The notes: generated by a model not told the origin, from the sequence alone. DNA of 64,000 bases from Mucilaginibacter sp. cycad4 (GCF_034263275.1 NZ_CP139559.1:3224001-3288000), one strand, 5' to 3'. Positions 34,906 to 44,168 are shown, counted from the stretch's first letter. A program made the numbers and translations.

Positions 34906-34936
34906 TTTGCTTATTATAAGTATTAGTTTATATTTG
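34906..34936 (+). promoter_or_regulatory. Canonical Bacteroidota promoter for the DUF4290 gene
   Basis: -33 TTTG (34906-34909), a 19-bp spacer, and -7 TATATTTG (34929-34936) give a full match to the Bacteroidota housekeeping promoter. The start codon is at 35039, leaving a leader of about 95 nt. Confidence 0.7.
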
Positions 34937-35038
34937 CATTACTTCAATACAAGTAACAATTCAATTTTAGCCTCTTTTGCCCTTCCATCAGGGAAATTTG
35001 TCTGGCTAACTTTCAAATCTTCATAAAACACTATTAAC

Positions 35039-35779
35039 ATGGCTAAAGAAAACACGCCTGCAAATTTTGATTATAACTCAACCAGGAATAAACTGATCCT
35101 GTCTGAATATGGCCGTAACGTACAAAATATGGTTAAATATATTGTAGCGCTGCCAACTAAAGAAGAACGTAACCGCTACGCACAGGTAGTTATTGACCTT
35201 ATGGGTTTCCTTAACCCCCACCTGCGCGATGTGGCCGATTTTAAGCACAAACTATGGGACCACCTGCATATCATATCTGATTACCAGATTGATGTTGATT
35301 CACCATATCCCAAGCCATCGCCGGATGCTGTGCATATTAAGCCAGCGCCTTTAAATTATCCTCATCAGCGCATCAAATACAAGCACTACGGCAAAACCAT
35401 TGAGCTGATGATTGAAAAAGCTAAAGCTATTGAGGAACCCGAACGCAAGCGCCATATGATCCAGGCGATAGCCAATTTCATGAAAATGGCTTACGTGCAA
35501 TGGAACAAGGATTCGGTAAGTGACGAAAGTATCCTGTCTGACTTGTATGCCTTGTCAGGCGGTACGCTGAAACTGGAAGAGAACATTAACCTTAACCGCG
35601 TTGATTTCCGTCCTAATAACTTTCAGCAAAACAATACCAATAACAACAACCGCGGCCGTAACAATAACCAGAACAATCAAAACCGCGGTGGCAGCAACGG
35701 CGGCAGGCAAAACAATAATCAAAACCGCAACAACAACCAAAACCGCAACCGTAACAACGGCGGCGCAAAAAAATATTAA
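35039..35779 (+). CDS. DUF4290 protein with Asn/Arg/Gly-rich C-terminal tail
   Basis: 246 aa. The conserved part (about residues 8-195) has FDYNSTRNKLILSEYGRNVQ, LMGFLNPHLRDVADFKHKLW and the DVDSPYP block typical of this Bacteroidota family of unknown function. The last 45-50 residues are an Asn/Gln/Arg/Gly low-complexity tail (NNNNRGRNNNQNNQNRGG), which may bind RNA or be disordered. There is no signal peptide. It is monocistronic, with a strong promoter and a hairpin terminator at 35793-35816. Confidence 0.85.
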   Translation: MAKENTPANFDYNSTRNKLILSEYGRNVQNMVKYIVALPTKEERNRYAQVVIDLMGFLNPHLRDVADFKHKLWDHLHIISDYQIDVDSPYPKPSPDAVHIKPAPLNYPHQRIKYKHYGKTIELMIEKAKAIEEPERKRHMIQAIANFMKMAYVQWNKDSVSDESILSDLYALSGGTLKLEENINLNRVDFRPNNFQQNNTNNNNRGRNNNQNNQNRGGSNGGRQNNNQNRNNNQNRNRNNGGAKKY

Positions 35780-35792
35780 GAACCTCACCCAA

Positions 35793-35816
35793 CCCTCTCC
35801 AAAGGAGAGGGCTTTT
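35793..35816 (+). terminator. Terminator CCCTCTCC-AAA-GGAGAGGG plus T-run
   Basis: The arms 35793-35800 and 35804-35811 are followed by CTTTTT. The sequence is the same palindrome unit as in the elements at 4125 and 20189, here working as a terminator of the DUF4290 gene. Confidence 0.75.
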
Positions 35817-35864
35817 TACTTTCTACGGCATACCGTCTTTCATGTCACATCAGGCAGATTCGAA

Positions 35865-35920
35865 ATAAAGCAATCCCCGATAAGCAGGTTCGCCCTGTTT
35901 AATTTGTGATTGTTTCGTAC
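35865..35920. repeat. Diverged copy of the AAGCAATCCCCGAT palindromic repeat
   Basis: AAGCAATCCCCGAT, then GCCCTGTTTA, then GATTGTTTCGT repeats the core of the element at 55953-56034 with changes. It lies in the 533-bp gap 35780-36312, which holds no gene. Confidence 0.55.
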
Positions 35921-35979
35921 CTTATTAATAACATGATTATGAATCATTGATTATAATGAACTTTTTTGATCGATTTTAG

Positions 35980-36080
35980 TTTGGGCGTTGCCTGCGGCCC
36001 GGGCTGTACGCTCATACTGCACAAGGCATAATCCGTTGGCTAACGGACGGTATCCGCTCCCATCCCTATCGCAGCCCCAC
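35980..36080. repeat. GC-rich GGGCGTT.CC...CGGGCT.TACGCT repeat, copy 1
   Basis: GGGCGTTGCC followed by CGGGCTGTACGCT, then TATCCGCTCCCATCCCTATCG. A related copy is at 46980-47115. It is intergenic and non-coding, and part of the gap before murA. Confidence 0.5.
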
Positions 36081-36312
36081 ACACCCTCTCCAAAATATAT
36101 TTTAAACGTCACCATGATTTTTCCGGGGTTCGCCTTTTGGTACCTCAGCAATGACTTTTTTTGCGCCAATATCATTAATGATAAATCCAGTCTGCCTTTT
36201 ATTTTATCTGCATTAATTTTCTAATCTTTGCCCCATATAAATTATTTGACAAAACCGATCATAGCTTTTACAGTTTATCATTGGTGATCTTATCAATTAT
36301 CCGAAACTCCGC

Positions 36313-37620
36313 ATGACTAACGCATTTGTAATAAACGGCGGCAAACCGCTAAAAGGTGAAATAACCCCGCAGGGTGCAAAAAACGAAGCTTTACAGGTTA
36401 TATCTGCCGTATTGCTTACAGCCGAAAAGGTAACCATCAGCAATATCCCTGATATTAAGGATGTAAACAAGCTAATAGAGTTGCTTGGCGATATGGGTGT
36501 TATTGTTGAACGCATCAACGAGCATACCTATACTTTTGAGGCCAAAGACATCAACCAGGACTTTTTCTTGTCCGAAACCTTCAAATCAAAAGGCGGCGGC
36601 TTACGTGGTTCTATCATGATAGTTGGCCCCCTGCTTGCCCGCTTTGGCAAGGCTTCTATCCCTAAACCGGGTGGCGATAAAATCGGTCGCCGCAGGCTGG
36701 ATACCCACTTCCTCGGTTTTGAGAAACTGGGCGCACAATTCAACTACAATCCCGAAAATGGTTTCTTTAATGTAGATGCCTCCAACCTGCAGGGTACTTA
36801 CATCCTGCTTGATGAAGCTTCGGTAACAGGAACAGCCAATGTAGTAATGGCTGCAGTTTTGGCCAAAGGAACTACCACCATTTACAATGCTGCCTGCGAA
36901 CCTTACTTACAACAGCTATGCAAAATGCTGAGCCGTATGGGCGCTAAAATCAACGGTATAGGCTCAAACCTGCTCACTATTGAAGGCGTTGAAAAACTGG
37001 GTGGTACAGAGCACCGTTTACTGCCCGATATGATCGAGATCGGTTCGTTCATTGGTTTGGCGGCCATGACCGGATCTGAAATAACAATTAAAGATGTTCA
37101 ATACAAAGAACTGGGCATGATCCCCGATGTTTTCAAACGTTTAGGCATTAAGCTTGAATTAAGAGGCGATGATATCTTTATCCCAGCCCAGGAACATTAC
37201 GAAATAGAAACTTTCATCGACGGCAGTATCATGACCATTGCCGATGCACCATGGCCGGGCTTCACCCCCGACTTATTAAGCATTGTGCTGGTTGTCGCTA
37301 TTCAGGCAAAGGGTTCGGTACTGATCCACCAGAAGATGTTTGAAAGCCGCTTATTCTTTGTGGATAAATTGCTGGATATGGGCGCGCAGATCATCCTTTG
37401 CGATCCGCACCGTGCTACCGTTATCGGTCTGGATAACCAGGTTAAACTGCGCGGTATCTCCATGACCTCGCCGGATATCCGTGCAGGGGTTTCATTATTG
37501 ATCGCAGCGCTTTCGGCACAGGGTCAGTCGACCATTTACAATATCGAACAAATTGAACGCGGCTATCAGCATATTGACACCAGGCTTAAAGCTTTGGGGG
37601 CTGATATAACCCGGATCTAA
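36313..37620 (+). CDS. murA: UDP-N-acetylglucosamine 1-carboxyvinyltransferase (MurA)
   Basis: 435 aa. It catalyses the first committed step of peptidoglycan synthesis, transferring enolpyruvate from PEP to UDP-GlcNAc in the cytoplasm. QGAKNEALQV holds the conserved Lys-Asn pair (Lys23, Asn24), and GSFIGLAAMTG and RAGVSLLIAAL are also typical. The active-site loop reads PGGDKIGRRRLDTH, so position 122 is Asp where most bacteria have the Cys alkylated by fosfomycin. MurA with Asp here is active and intrinsically fosfomycin-insensitive in other bacteria. It is transcribed alone. Confidence 0.95.
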   Translation: MTNAFVINGGKPLKGEITPQGAKNEALQVISAVLLTAEKVTISNIPDIKDVNKLIELLGDMGVIVERINEHTYTFEAKDINQDFFLSETFKSKGGGLRGSIMIVGPLLARFGKASIPKPGGDKIGRRRLDTHFLGFEKLGAQFNYNPENGFFNVDASNLQGTYILLDEASVTGTANVVMAAVLAKGTTTIYNAACEPYLQQLCKMLSRMGAKINGIGSNLLTIEGVEKLGGTEHRLLPDMIEIGSFIGLAAMTGSEITIKDVQYKELGMIPDVFKRLGIKLELRGDDIFIPAQEHYEIETFIDGSIMTIADAPWPGFTPDLLSIVLVVAIQAKGSVLIHQKMFESRLFFVDKLLDMGAQIILCDPHRATVIGLDNQVKLRGISMTSPDIRAGVSLLIAALSAQGQSTIYNIEQIERGYQHIDTRLKALGADITRI

Positions 37621-37624
37621 ATTT

Positions 37625-37812
37625 TAGGTTAAAGGCGAAAGGTTAAAGGTTAAAGGTAGCTGCACTTAGCACAGCCTTTAACCTTTTTTAATTTTAGGAC
37701 TTTTCCTATCAAAACATAGTACTTAAACCGGGAATACTGAAATAGTTGCATGTAACGCGCATTAATCTTTCCTTTTTAAAAACCTTTCGCCTTTAACCTT
37801 TTACCTTTCACC
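37625..37812. repeat. Low-complexity AAAGGTTAAAGG inverted repeats
   Basis: Near 37625-37655 the strand reads AGGTTAAAGGCGAAAGGTTAAAGG; near 37785-37812 it reads the inverse (CCTTTCGCCTTTAACCTTTTACC). An internal CCTTTAACCTTTTTT near 37674 could terminate murA transcription. There is no gene in the gap. Confidence 0.55.
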
Positions 37813-37850
37813 TCAAAAATACTACCTTTAAAAAAACCATTCTATAAACA

Positions 37851-39413
37851 ATGCCTTACAAAAACCGGAAATCTACCTACGTTTATTTTGTACTGATATT
37901 TGTATTTATTAAAGTTGTCCTTAATTTGTTCGCTATATCGCATTTTGGTTTTCACCGCGATGAGTTTCTGCACCTTGTACTGGCCGATCACCTGGATTGG
38001 GGATATAAAGAAGTACCGCCATTTATAGCCATACTGGCAAAAATTTCTATTACTTGTTTCGGCAATTCAGTTTTTGCTGCGCGATTGTTCCCGACATTAT
38101 TTGGCGGTCTCATTGTCCTGCTTACCGGCCTCATTGTCATTGAATTTGGCGGGAAGAAGTTTGCTATAACCCTTGCCTGTTTATCACTCATTTTTGCACC
38201 TGCTTTTGTGGCGAGTGATTATCTTTTCCAGCCGGTAGTTTTTGACCAGTTTTGGTGGGTGCTAACCGTTTGGCTGCTGATAAAATACCTCAACACTACT
38301 GACGTGAGGTACCTGTACTGGCTGGGGGCGGTCGTTGGTTTTGGCATACTTACCAAGTATACGATGCTCTTTTTTACAGTTTCGTTGATTATCGGCATCC
38401 TTATAAGCAAACAGCGTAAGCTGCTATTCAACAAGCATATTTTCGGTGCTGCTTTAATAACAATACTTATTGTGTTGCCTAACCTGATCTGGCAAATAAC
38501 GCACCACATGCCGGTATTTACGCATATGAAAGCCCTGCGCGAGCAGCAACTGGATTATATTACCCCAACAAACTTTATAAAACAACAATTACTGGTAAAT
38601 GGTATCGCCTTATTTGTATGGCTTAATGGGCTGGCATTCCTGATATTTTCGTTCAGGCTGCGTAATTTCCAGTTTATCGCCCTGGCTTATGCGCTCATCT
38701 TCTTTTTTTTACTGATGATGGACGGCAAAAACTACTACATCTTCGGTGCTTACCCTATGCTGTTTGCAGCCGGGGGCTTTGGTTTCGAACGATTATTAAA
38801 AACAAGCGGCTATGTTTTGCGTACAGCGCTGATCGTAGTCTTTACATTGCCCAACGCATTGTTGCTGCCAATTTTATTGCCTGTTTTACCAATAAACCAA
38901 ACCCTCGCGTTTTTTCGTTTTGCCGATAAATACCTCCCTCCTGCTCGCTTTTCAATGACCTGGGAAGATGGCAAAAAACACGCTACCACCCAGGATTATG
39001 CTGATATGCTGGGCTGGGACGATATGGCCGCACTGGTTGATAAGGCCTACAAAAGCCTTAGCCCCGAAGATCAGAAGCAAACCATGGTTTATGCCGATAA
39101 CTACGGCGAAGCCGGCGCCCTGCACCATTATGGCAAGCAATACGGCTATCCTGATGCAATTTCGCTGAACAGCAGCTTTACCCTCTGGGCGCCCGATAGC
39201 CTGAAGTGCAAATACCTGATCTATGTAGATGACGGTGGCGGCAAAAACATTAAAGAATTTGTGGAAGGAAAAATGATAGGCAGCTTTACCAAAGTTGGTG
39301 AAGTAACCAATCCCCTCGCCCGCGAAAAAGGCACAGCTGTGTTTATCATTACACCTAATTACAGGCTAAATGAACGATATAGCCCGGAATTGGCGAAGAA
39401 GAGGCTGGAGTAA
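37851..39413 (+). CDS. Glycosyltransferase family 39-like membrane protein
   Basis: 520 aa with about ten hydrophobic segments and an N-terminal FGFHRDEFLHLVLADHLDWGY. The Asp-Glu in HRDE after the first membrane helix is the catalytic acidic motif of GT39/ArnT-like C-type transferases, which move a sugar from a polyprenyl phosphate to lipid or protein on the outer face of the inner membrane. DWGYKEVPPFIAILAK matches the second conserved loop. The soluble C-terminal domain (about 370-520) lies in the periplasm. Donor and acceptor are unknown. It is monocistronic. Confidence 0.82.
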   Translation: MPYKNRKSTYVYFVLIFVFIKVVLNLFAISHFGFHRDEFLHLVLADHLDWGYKEVPPFIAILAKISITCFGNSVFAARLFPTLFGGLIVLLTGLIVIEFGGKKFAITLACLSLIFAPAFVASDYLFQPVVFDQFWWVLTVWLLIKYLNTTDVRYLYWLGAVVGFGILTKYTMLFFTVSLIIGILISKQRKLLFNKHIFGAALITILIVLPNLIWQITHHMPVFTHMKALREQQLDYITPTNFIKQQLLVNGIALFVWLNGLAFLIFSFRLRNFQFIALAYALIFFFLLMMDGKNYYIFGAYPMLFAAGGFGFERLLKTSGYVLRTALIVVFTLPNALLLPILLPVLPINQTLAFFRFADKYLPPARFSMTWEDGKKHATTQDYADMLGWDDMAALVDKAYKSLSPEDQKQTMVYADNYGEAGALHHYGKQYGYPDAISLNSSFTLWAPDSLKCKYLIYVDDGGGKNIKEFVEGKMIGSFTKVGEVTNPLAREKGTAVFIITPNYRLNERYSPELAKKRLE

Positions 39414-39434
39414 GTTTAAATCATCTTCGTTGCG

Positions 39435-39806
39435 CTATTTGTCATGATATAATTGTATTACTCGTCCATTATTCGCCGAAAAAATAATGTGGAACGTGCC
39501 GCCATGTGTTTCTTTAGGTAAACTGCCTTCCATAATCCAAAAACCGTCGACCAAGTCAATCATGTAAGGTTTTTCATCTCTTATATCATCTTCTCCAAAA
39601 ATTCTAAACAAGATCGGCTCTGCAAATTCAATCGCCTCGTATTCAGTTCCTATTTTATGCCCCGCGATAATATTATAGCGCGTTGGATACTTAAGAGCCA
39701 AGCTGATCATTCTTTTTGAAGCCTCAACCTCTTCTCGAGTAAATGCCGCGTGATTATGATATGAGACAAAAAATATCATTGCCAATAGCATATACAAATA
39801 TTTCAT
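39435..39806 (-). CDS. NTF2-fold immunity protein homologue (YbbC/YhhH type), exported
   Basis: 123 aa from the ATG at 39806. A signal peptide (KYLYMLLAMIFFVSYHNHAA) is followed by a small domain with AIEFAEPILFRIFGEDDI, RDEKPYMIDLVDGFWIMEG and GGTFHIIFSANNGRVIQLYH. The spacing matches the NTF2 fold immunity family that neutralises secreted toxins. No toxin gene, Rhs element or secretion gene lies near, so it is an orphan copy, possibly used against toxins of rivals or a relic. It is flanked on its upstream side by a 25-bp inverted-repeat element. Confidence 0.65.
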   Translation of the reverse strand: MKYLYMLLAMIFFVSYHNHAAFTREEVEASKRMISLALKYPTRYNIIAGHKIGTEYEAIEFAEPILFRIFGEDDIRDEKPYMIDLVDGFWIMEGSLPKETHGGTFHIIFSANNGRVIQLYHDK

Positions 39807-39869
39807 TGTCAAGAGATTTTAAAGCTCTGTTTAAATTTGATAGATATTATTTACAGCTAAATAAAATTT

Positions 39870-40002
39870 CATTGCCGTTGGTTTTAACCAACGGAATAAT
39901 GCGTAGCGATAAGAGGGCTTCAGCCCAAATCCGCTTCCATAATTGGGCTAAAGCCAAGATTTTTTATCTTTTTCCTACCGTTGGTTAAAACCAACGGCAA
40001 TG
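39870..40002. repeat. 133-bp element with perfect 25-bp terminal inverted repeats
   Basis: 39870-39894 (CATTGCCGTTGG...) and 39978-40002 (...CCAACGGCAATG) are exact inverse copies of 25 bp. Each arm is itself a palindrome, and the core has GGGCTTCAGCCC and GGGCTAAAGCC. There is no coding sequence. It looks like a miniature mobile palindrome. Confidence 0.75.
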
Positions 40003-40069
40003 AGTATTTTGCATTTTCAAACAGCTTCTTAGGTTTAATTTAAATATCGTCATAAATCACTTTAAAAAC

Positions 40070-40104
40070 AAAACGGTGCCATATTCTTCACATGACACCG
40101 TTTT
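40070..40104 (-). terminator. Terminator of the cystathionine beta-synthase-like gene
   Basis: The arms AAAACGGTG (40070-40078) and CACCGTTTT (40096-40104) pair. On the minus strand T-rich sequence follows the stem. It lies 22 bp after the stop at 40127. Confidence 0.75.
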
Positions 40105-40126
40105 CAATCTTCTTATCTTTCAGCTC

Positions 40127-41488
40127 CTAAGCTGATATAGCGTTTATAATATCATACTGGGTAATGATCTCTATTTTGCCTTGACCGTCCTCAACCAGTA
40201 CGGCAATGTTATCTTTATTGATCATGGCAGAGATCCTGTCTATCGATGTATTCAGATCAACAAACGGGAACGGCGCAGTCGTGATATTTTTAATTGGCTG
40301 CGATTTGATAGATGGGTTCTCGATCAGCGAATCAAGGATATCACTTTCGGTGATCTTGCCTATTACCATGCCTTTTTGCGTAACCGGGATCTGAGAGATA
40401 TTGAGTGATTTGATGGTATTGATAGCTTCTAATACACTCTTTTCGCAATCTATCGTAATAATTTCCTGCACATCTTTTTTGCTGATGATATCGTGTGCAG
40501 TAAGCTTTTCGTCTTTCAGAAAACCGCGGTCGCGCAGCCAGTCGTCGTTATACATTTTTCCAAGATAGCGTGTGCCATGGTCCGGGAAAATAATCACCAC
40601 TACATCGCCTTCTTTAAACTTATCCTTCATCTGCAGCAAGCCTGCCACTGCCGATCCGGTTGAGTTACCGGAGAAAATTCCTTCTTTACGGGCAATTTCG
40701 CGGGTCATGAGGGCGGCATCTTTATCGGTCACCTTTTCAAAATGATCTATCAGGCTGAAATCAACGTTGGCGGGCAAAAAATCTTCGCCGATACCTTCGG
40801 TAATGTATGGATAGATCTCGTTTTTATCAAAAACGCCGGTCTCCTTGTATTTTTTAAATACCGAGCCATAAGTATCGATACCCAACACCTGGATGGCGGG
40901 GTTCTTTTCTTTCAGATAACGGGCGATGCCTGATATGGTACCGCCGGTGCCCACGCCAGCAATAAGGTGGGTGATTTTACCTTCAGTTTGCTCCCAAATT
41001 TCGGGACCTGTTGATTCGTAATGCGCTTCCGAGTTACTCAGGTTATCATACTGATTGGGTTTCCATGAGTTAGGAACTTCACGTTCCAGGCGTGATGATA
41101 CCGAATAATATGAACGCGGATCTTCTGGCTCCACATTGGTTGGGCAAACTATTACCTCGGCACCAAAGGCACGCAGGGCATCAAACTTTTCTTTTGATTG
41201 TTTATCGGTACTGGTGAAAATGCATTTATAGCCTTTTATCACAGCTGCAATAGCCAGGCCCATACCGGTATTCCCCGAAGTACCTTCAATAATGGTTCCG
41301 CCGGGTTTAAGCTTGCCGCTCTTTTCGGCATCCTCAATCATTTTAAGGGCCATACGGTCTTTTATGGAGTTGCCCGGGTTGGTTGTCTCTATCTTGGCTA
41401 AAACGGTAGCAGGGATATCTTTTGCTACTTTATTCAATTTTACCAGCGGCGTATTGCCAATGGTATCGAGTATGTTATTGTACCACAT
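40127..41488 (-). CDS. PLP-dependent cystathionine beta-synthase / cysteine synthase with CBS domains
   Basis: 453 aa. Fold-type II PLP enzyme: Lys43 in GNSIKDRMALKM binds PLP, EGTSGNTGMGLAIAA binds substrate, and GVGTGGTISG holds the phosphate. The C-terminal region from about residue 330 is a CBS-domain pair (DIISKKDVQEIITIDCEKSV and TTAPFPFVDLNTSIDRISAM), so it resembles cystathionine beta-synthase more than CysK. It condenses serine, or an activated serine, with homocysteine or sulfide in the cytoplasm, and the CBS pair may sense an adenosyl ligand. It is monocistronic. Confidence 0.9.
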   Translation of the reverse strand: MWYNNILDTIGNTPLVKLNKVAKDIPATVLAKIETTNPGNSIKDRMALKMIEDAEKSGKLKPGGTIIEGTSGNTGMGLAIAAVIKGYKCIFTSTDKQSKEKFDALRAFGAEVIVCPTNVEPEDPRSYYSVSSRLEREVPNSWKPNQYDNLSNSEAHYESTGPEIWEQTEGKITHLIAGVGTGGTISGIARYLKEKNPAIQVLGIDTYGSVFKKYKETGVFDKNEIYPYITEGIGEDFLPANVDFSLIDHFEKVTDKDAALMTREIARKEGIFSGNSTGSAVAGLLQMKDKFKEGDVVVIIFPDHGTRYLGKMYNDDWLRDRGFLKDEKLTAHDIISKKDVQEIITIDCEKSVLEAINTIKSLNISQIPVTQKGMVIGKITESDILDSLIENPSIKSQPIKNITTAPFPFVDLNTSIDRISAMINKDNIAVLVEDGQGKIEIITQYDIINAISA

Positions 41489-41599
41489 AATTTAAATCTC
41501 TACTAACCCGGTATATAAAGCAGGGTTACGCCCCAAAAATAAGTTTCTTAAATGATATTTCTTTTATGGAATAGTAAATAGATAAATAACTTATCTAAG

Positions 41600-41823
41600 A
41601 TACGCCAAAAGCAGCATTGGCAAAATGGAGAAGTGCACCGCGAATATTTTAAGGAGAAAGTAAGTATATTTTGCCGCAGTCTTAAACAGGGCAAATATAC
41701 GTTCACCGTAAACCTCATCCCCGTTACAACGGTAAATACACCCTGAACCCGGCCAAAGCCGAAATGATGTATTTCCCGGTATTTTACGGCAGAGAGGGGA
41801 TGAAGAGCGTGGTCATTGATTAG
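41600..41823 (+). pseudogene. Frameshifted C-terminal remnant of an alpha-2-macroglobulin-like protein
   Basis: Two reading frames together give the C-terminus of a bacterial alpha-2-macroglobulin. 41600-41720 encodes HWQNGEVHREYFKEKVSI and then LKQGKYTFTVNLIP; after a shift, 41720-41823 encodes RYNGKYTLNPAKAEMMYFPV and then FYGREGMKSVVID before TAG. NPAKAEMMYFPVFYG is the typical end of these large extracytoplasmic protease inhibitors. The remaining 1,500 or more residues are absent, since the cystathionine-synthase gene lies on the other side. No start codon or promoter is evident. Confidence 0.55.
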
Positions 41824-41902
41824 AACCTTGATTTTCCTGATTTAAGGATTTCTTGATATCATAATCTATCAGGTAATCCTTAAATCCTAAAAATCATGGT
41901 TC
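41823..41902. repeat. GAACCATGATTTTTAGGATTTAAGGAT inverted-repeat element, copy 1
   Basis: The left arm at 41823-41850 and the right arm at 41875-41902 are imperfect inverse copies, and the right arm reads ATCCTTAAATCCTAAAAATC then ATGGTTC. A second element with the same arms lies at 63360-63467. Confidence 0.7.
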
Positions 41903-41903
41903 C

Positions 41904-42761
41904 TTAGAATTTCAAGTGTTTAACCGTTAACCCGTTATTGATCAACTGCTTTAACGATTCGATACCGATGTGCAGGTGTGTTTCAACAAATTGCTCGGTT
42001 ACTGATGAATCGCTTTCGGCGGTTTTTACACCTTCGGGGATCATCGGCTGATCTGACACCAGCAGCAATGCGCCTGTAGGGATCTTGTTGGCGAAGCCGG
42101 TTGTAAATATGGTTGCTGTTTCCATATCAACGGCCATGGCACGTAAATCTTTCAGGTATTTTTTAAATACTTTGTCGTGCTCCCAAACGCGGCGGTTGGT
42201 GGTGTAGCAGGTACCAGTCCAGTAATCGCGTGAGTAGTCGCGGATGGTGGTCGAAATAGCTTTTTGCAGCGCGAATGACGGCAATGCGGGCACTTCCTGT
42301 GGCATATAATCGTTTGATGTACCTTCGCCGCGGATAGCAGCTATTGGCAATATCAGGTCACCTACGTTGTTCTTCTTTTTCAAACCGCCGCATTTACCTA
42401 AAAATATTACAGCTTTAGGATGAATGGCAGTAAGTAAGTCCATTACAGTAGCAGCAACCGAGCTGCCCATACCAAAGTTGATAATGGTAATCCCGTTGGC
42501 AGTAACGCTCTGCATCGGCTTTTCAATTCCCATGATAGGCGCGTTATCATGCCATTGCGAAAACAGCTGGATATACTTTGAAAAATTTGTGAGGATAATA
42601 TACTCGCCAAATGCTTCAAGGGGCCTGCCTGTGTAACGCGGCAGCCAGTTGGCTACAATTGCTTCTTTAGTCTTTAATCCTGATTTTACGGGCGATTGCA
42701 CTTCCTTCACCGGCGGTGGTAAGGCATCTCCGTCTTTTTTAATGTTTAATTCTTCGTTCAT
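41904..42761 (-). CDS. AMP nucleosidase (nucleoside phosphorylase family)
   Basis: 285 aa. The phosphorylase fold shows GNxx-type ANGITIINFGMGSSVAATVMD, LGKCGGLKKKNNVGDLILP, MAVDMETATIFTTGFAN and LLVSDQPM. Length, AIRGEGTSNDYMPQEVP and CYTTNRRVWEHD fit Bacteroidota AMP nucleosidase, which splits AMP to adenine and ribose 5-phosphate in the cytoplasm. The first 35 residues are polar and variable. It is downstream of clpX by 91 bp, with a weak hairpin in the gap, so partial cotranscription is possible. Confidence 0.85.
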   Translation of the reverse strand: MNEELNIKKDGDALPPPVKEVQSPVKSGLKTKEAIVANWLPRYTGRPLEAFGEYIILTNFSKYIQLFSQWHDNAPIMGIEKPMQSVTANGITIINFGMGSSVAATVMDLLTAIHPKAVIFLGKCGGLKKKNNVGDLILPIAAIRGEGTSNDYMPQEVPALPSFALQKAISTTIRDYSRDYWTGTCYTTNRRVWEHDKVFKKYLKDLRAMAVDMETATIFTTGFANKIPTGALLLVSDQPMIPEGVKTAESDSSVTEQFVETHLHIGIESLKQLINNGLTVKHLKF

Positions 42762-42852
42762 ATGATTTCTTTTTATACAGCAAACCCCGGTATGATAACC
42801 AGGGCCGCTTTATTTTTTTAATAAATATAAGTGTTTACTTATATACTGTACG

Positions 42853-44112
42853 TTAAGCTACTTTTAACTTTTTCAGATCAGACTTTTCAAATTTTTCGTG
42901 TGCGTAATCTAACGTTACGTTCAAACGTTTCACATCTTTTTTAGATGGAAACTCAAACATAGCATCAATCATGATAGCCTCGCATATTGAGCGTAAGCCC
43001 CTTGCACCAAGTTTAAATTCCATTGCTTTGTCAACAATAAACTCCAATACTTCGTCTTCAAAATCAAGCTTTACACCTTCGTATTCAAACAGTTTTTTGT
43101 ACTGTTTCAATAACGAATTTTTAGGCTCGGTAAGGATATTGTGCAATGCTTCCCTATCAAGCGGGTTGAGGTAGGTTAGCACCGGTAAACGGCCTATCAA
43201 CTCGGGAATCAAACCAAACGATTTCAAATCCTGCGGGGTGATATATTTGTAAAAATTCTTGGTGTCGATATCGCCTTCGTCGTGTTTAAACTTGTAACCA
43301 ACCGTTTGGGTACGCAGGCGATTGGCAATCTTTCTTTCAATACCGTCAAATGCTCCGCCGCAAATGAAAAGGATGTTGCTGGTATTTACGGTGATCATTT
43401 TCTGATCCGGGTGTTTACGGCCACCTTGCGGTGGTACGTTAACCATGGTGCCTTCTAATATCTTCAATAACGCTTGTTGCACACCCTCTCCGGATACGTC
43501 GCGGGTTATAGAAGCATTATCGCTTTTACGTGCTATTTTATCAACCTCATCAATGTAAACAATACCTTTTTCGGCAAGGGTTACATCATAATCGGCAGAT
43601 TGTAACAAACGGGTGAGGATACTTTCAACGTCCTCCCCTACATAACCTGCTTCGGTTAATACAGTGGCATCGCAAATGCAAAACGGAACGTTAAGTACCT
43701 TGGCGAGTGTTTTGGCAAGCAGGGTTTTACCCGTACCTGTTTCACCTACCATGATGATGTTCGATTTTTCAATCTCAACCTCATCTTTATCAATACGCTG
43801 GTTTAAGCGTTTATAATGATTATATACAGCTACCGAAAGTATCTTTTTGGCATCATCCTGTCCAATAACATACTGATCAAGATGTGCCTTCATTTCTGAT
43901 GGCTTAAGCAAGGCCGGCGCCAGAGGCGATGACTTCACTTTACGTACCTTCAACTCCTCAGCCAATATTTCATTGGCCTGGTTCACACATTTGTCACAAA
44001 TGTGTGCATCAAGTCCTGCTATTAACATCAGGGAATCCTGTTTACCGGCACCGCAAAATGAACACCTGATCTCTTTGCTGTTTTTATTCATCTGATTCGT
44101 CTTCTTACTCAA
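42853..44112 (-). CDS. clpX: ATP-dependent protease ATP-binding subunit ClpX
   Basis: 419 aa. The N-terminal C4 zinc finger has RCSFCGAG and HICDKCV. The AAA+ domain has Walker [16 protein letters not shown], Walker [10 protein letters not shown], and the pore and sensor regions through [10 protein letters not shown] and ELIGRLPVL. It unfolds substrates for ClpP in the cytoplasm. The gene follows clpP by 156 bp, with a hairpin in the gap. Length and motifs are normal. Confidence 0.96.
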   Translation of the reverse strand: MSKKTNQMNKNSKEIRCSFCGAGKQDSLMLIAGLDAHICDKCVNQANEILAEELKVRKVKSSPLAPALLKPSEMKAHLDQYVIGQDDAKKILSVAVYNHYKRLNQRIDKDEVEIEKSNIIMVGETGTGKTLLAKTLAKVLNVPFCICDATVLTEAGYVGEDVESILTRLLQSADYDVTLAEKGIVYIDEVDKIARKSDNASITRDVSGEGVQQALLKILEGTMVNVPPQGGRKHPDQKMITVNTSNILFICGGAFDGIERKIANRLRTQTVGYKFKHDEGDIDTKNFYKYITPQDLKSFGLIPELIGRLPVLTYLNPLDREALHNILTEPKNSLLKQYKKLFEYEGVKLDFEDEVLEFIVDKAMEFKLGARGLRSICEAIMIDAMFEFPSKKDVKRLNVTLDYAHEKFEKSDLKKLKVA

Positions 44113-44168
44113 AGTTAAAAAATTAGTGGCAGAAAAAAAAATTCTGTCCGTAAGTCGGGAAAGTCAGC

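Noticed and set aside
35555..35788. Hydrophobic minus-strand frame (Val/Ile-rich) opposite the DUF4290 tail
   Set aside because: It is the antisense of the Asn/Arg-rich low-complexity tail, not a membrane protein gene.
42780..42815. Terminator between clpX and the AMP nucleosidase gene
   Set aside because: The possible stem (CCCTGG/CCGGGG) is weak and mismatched, so I do not list it as a feature.
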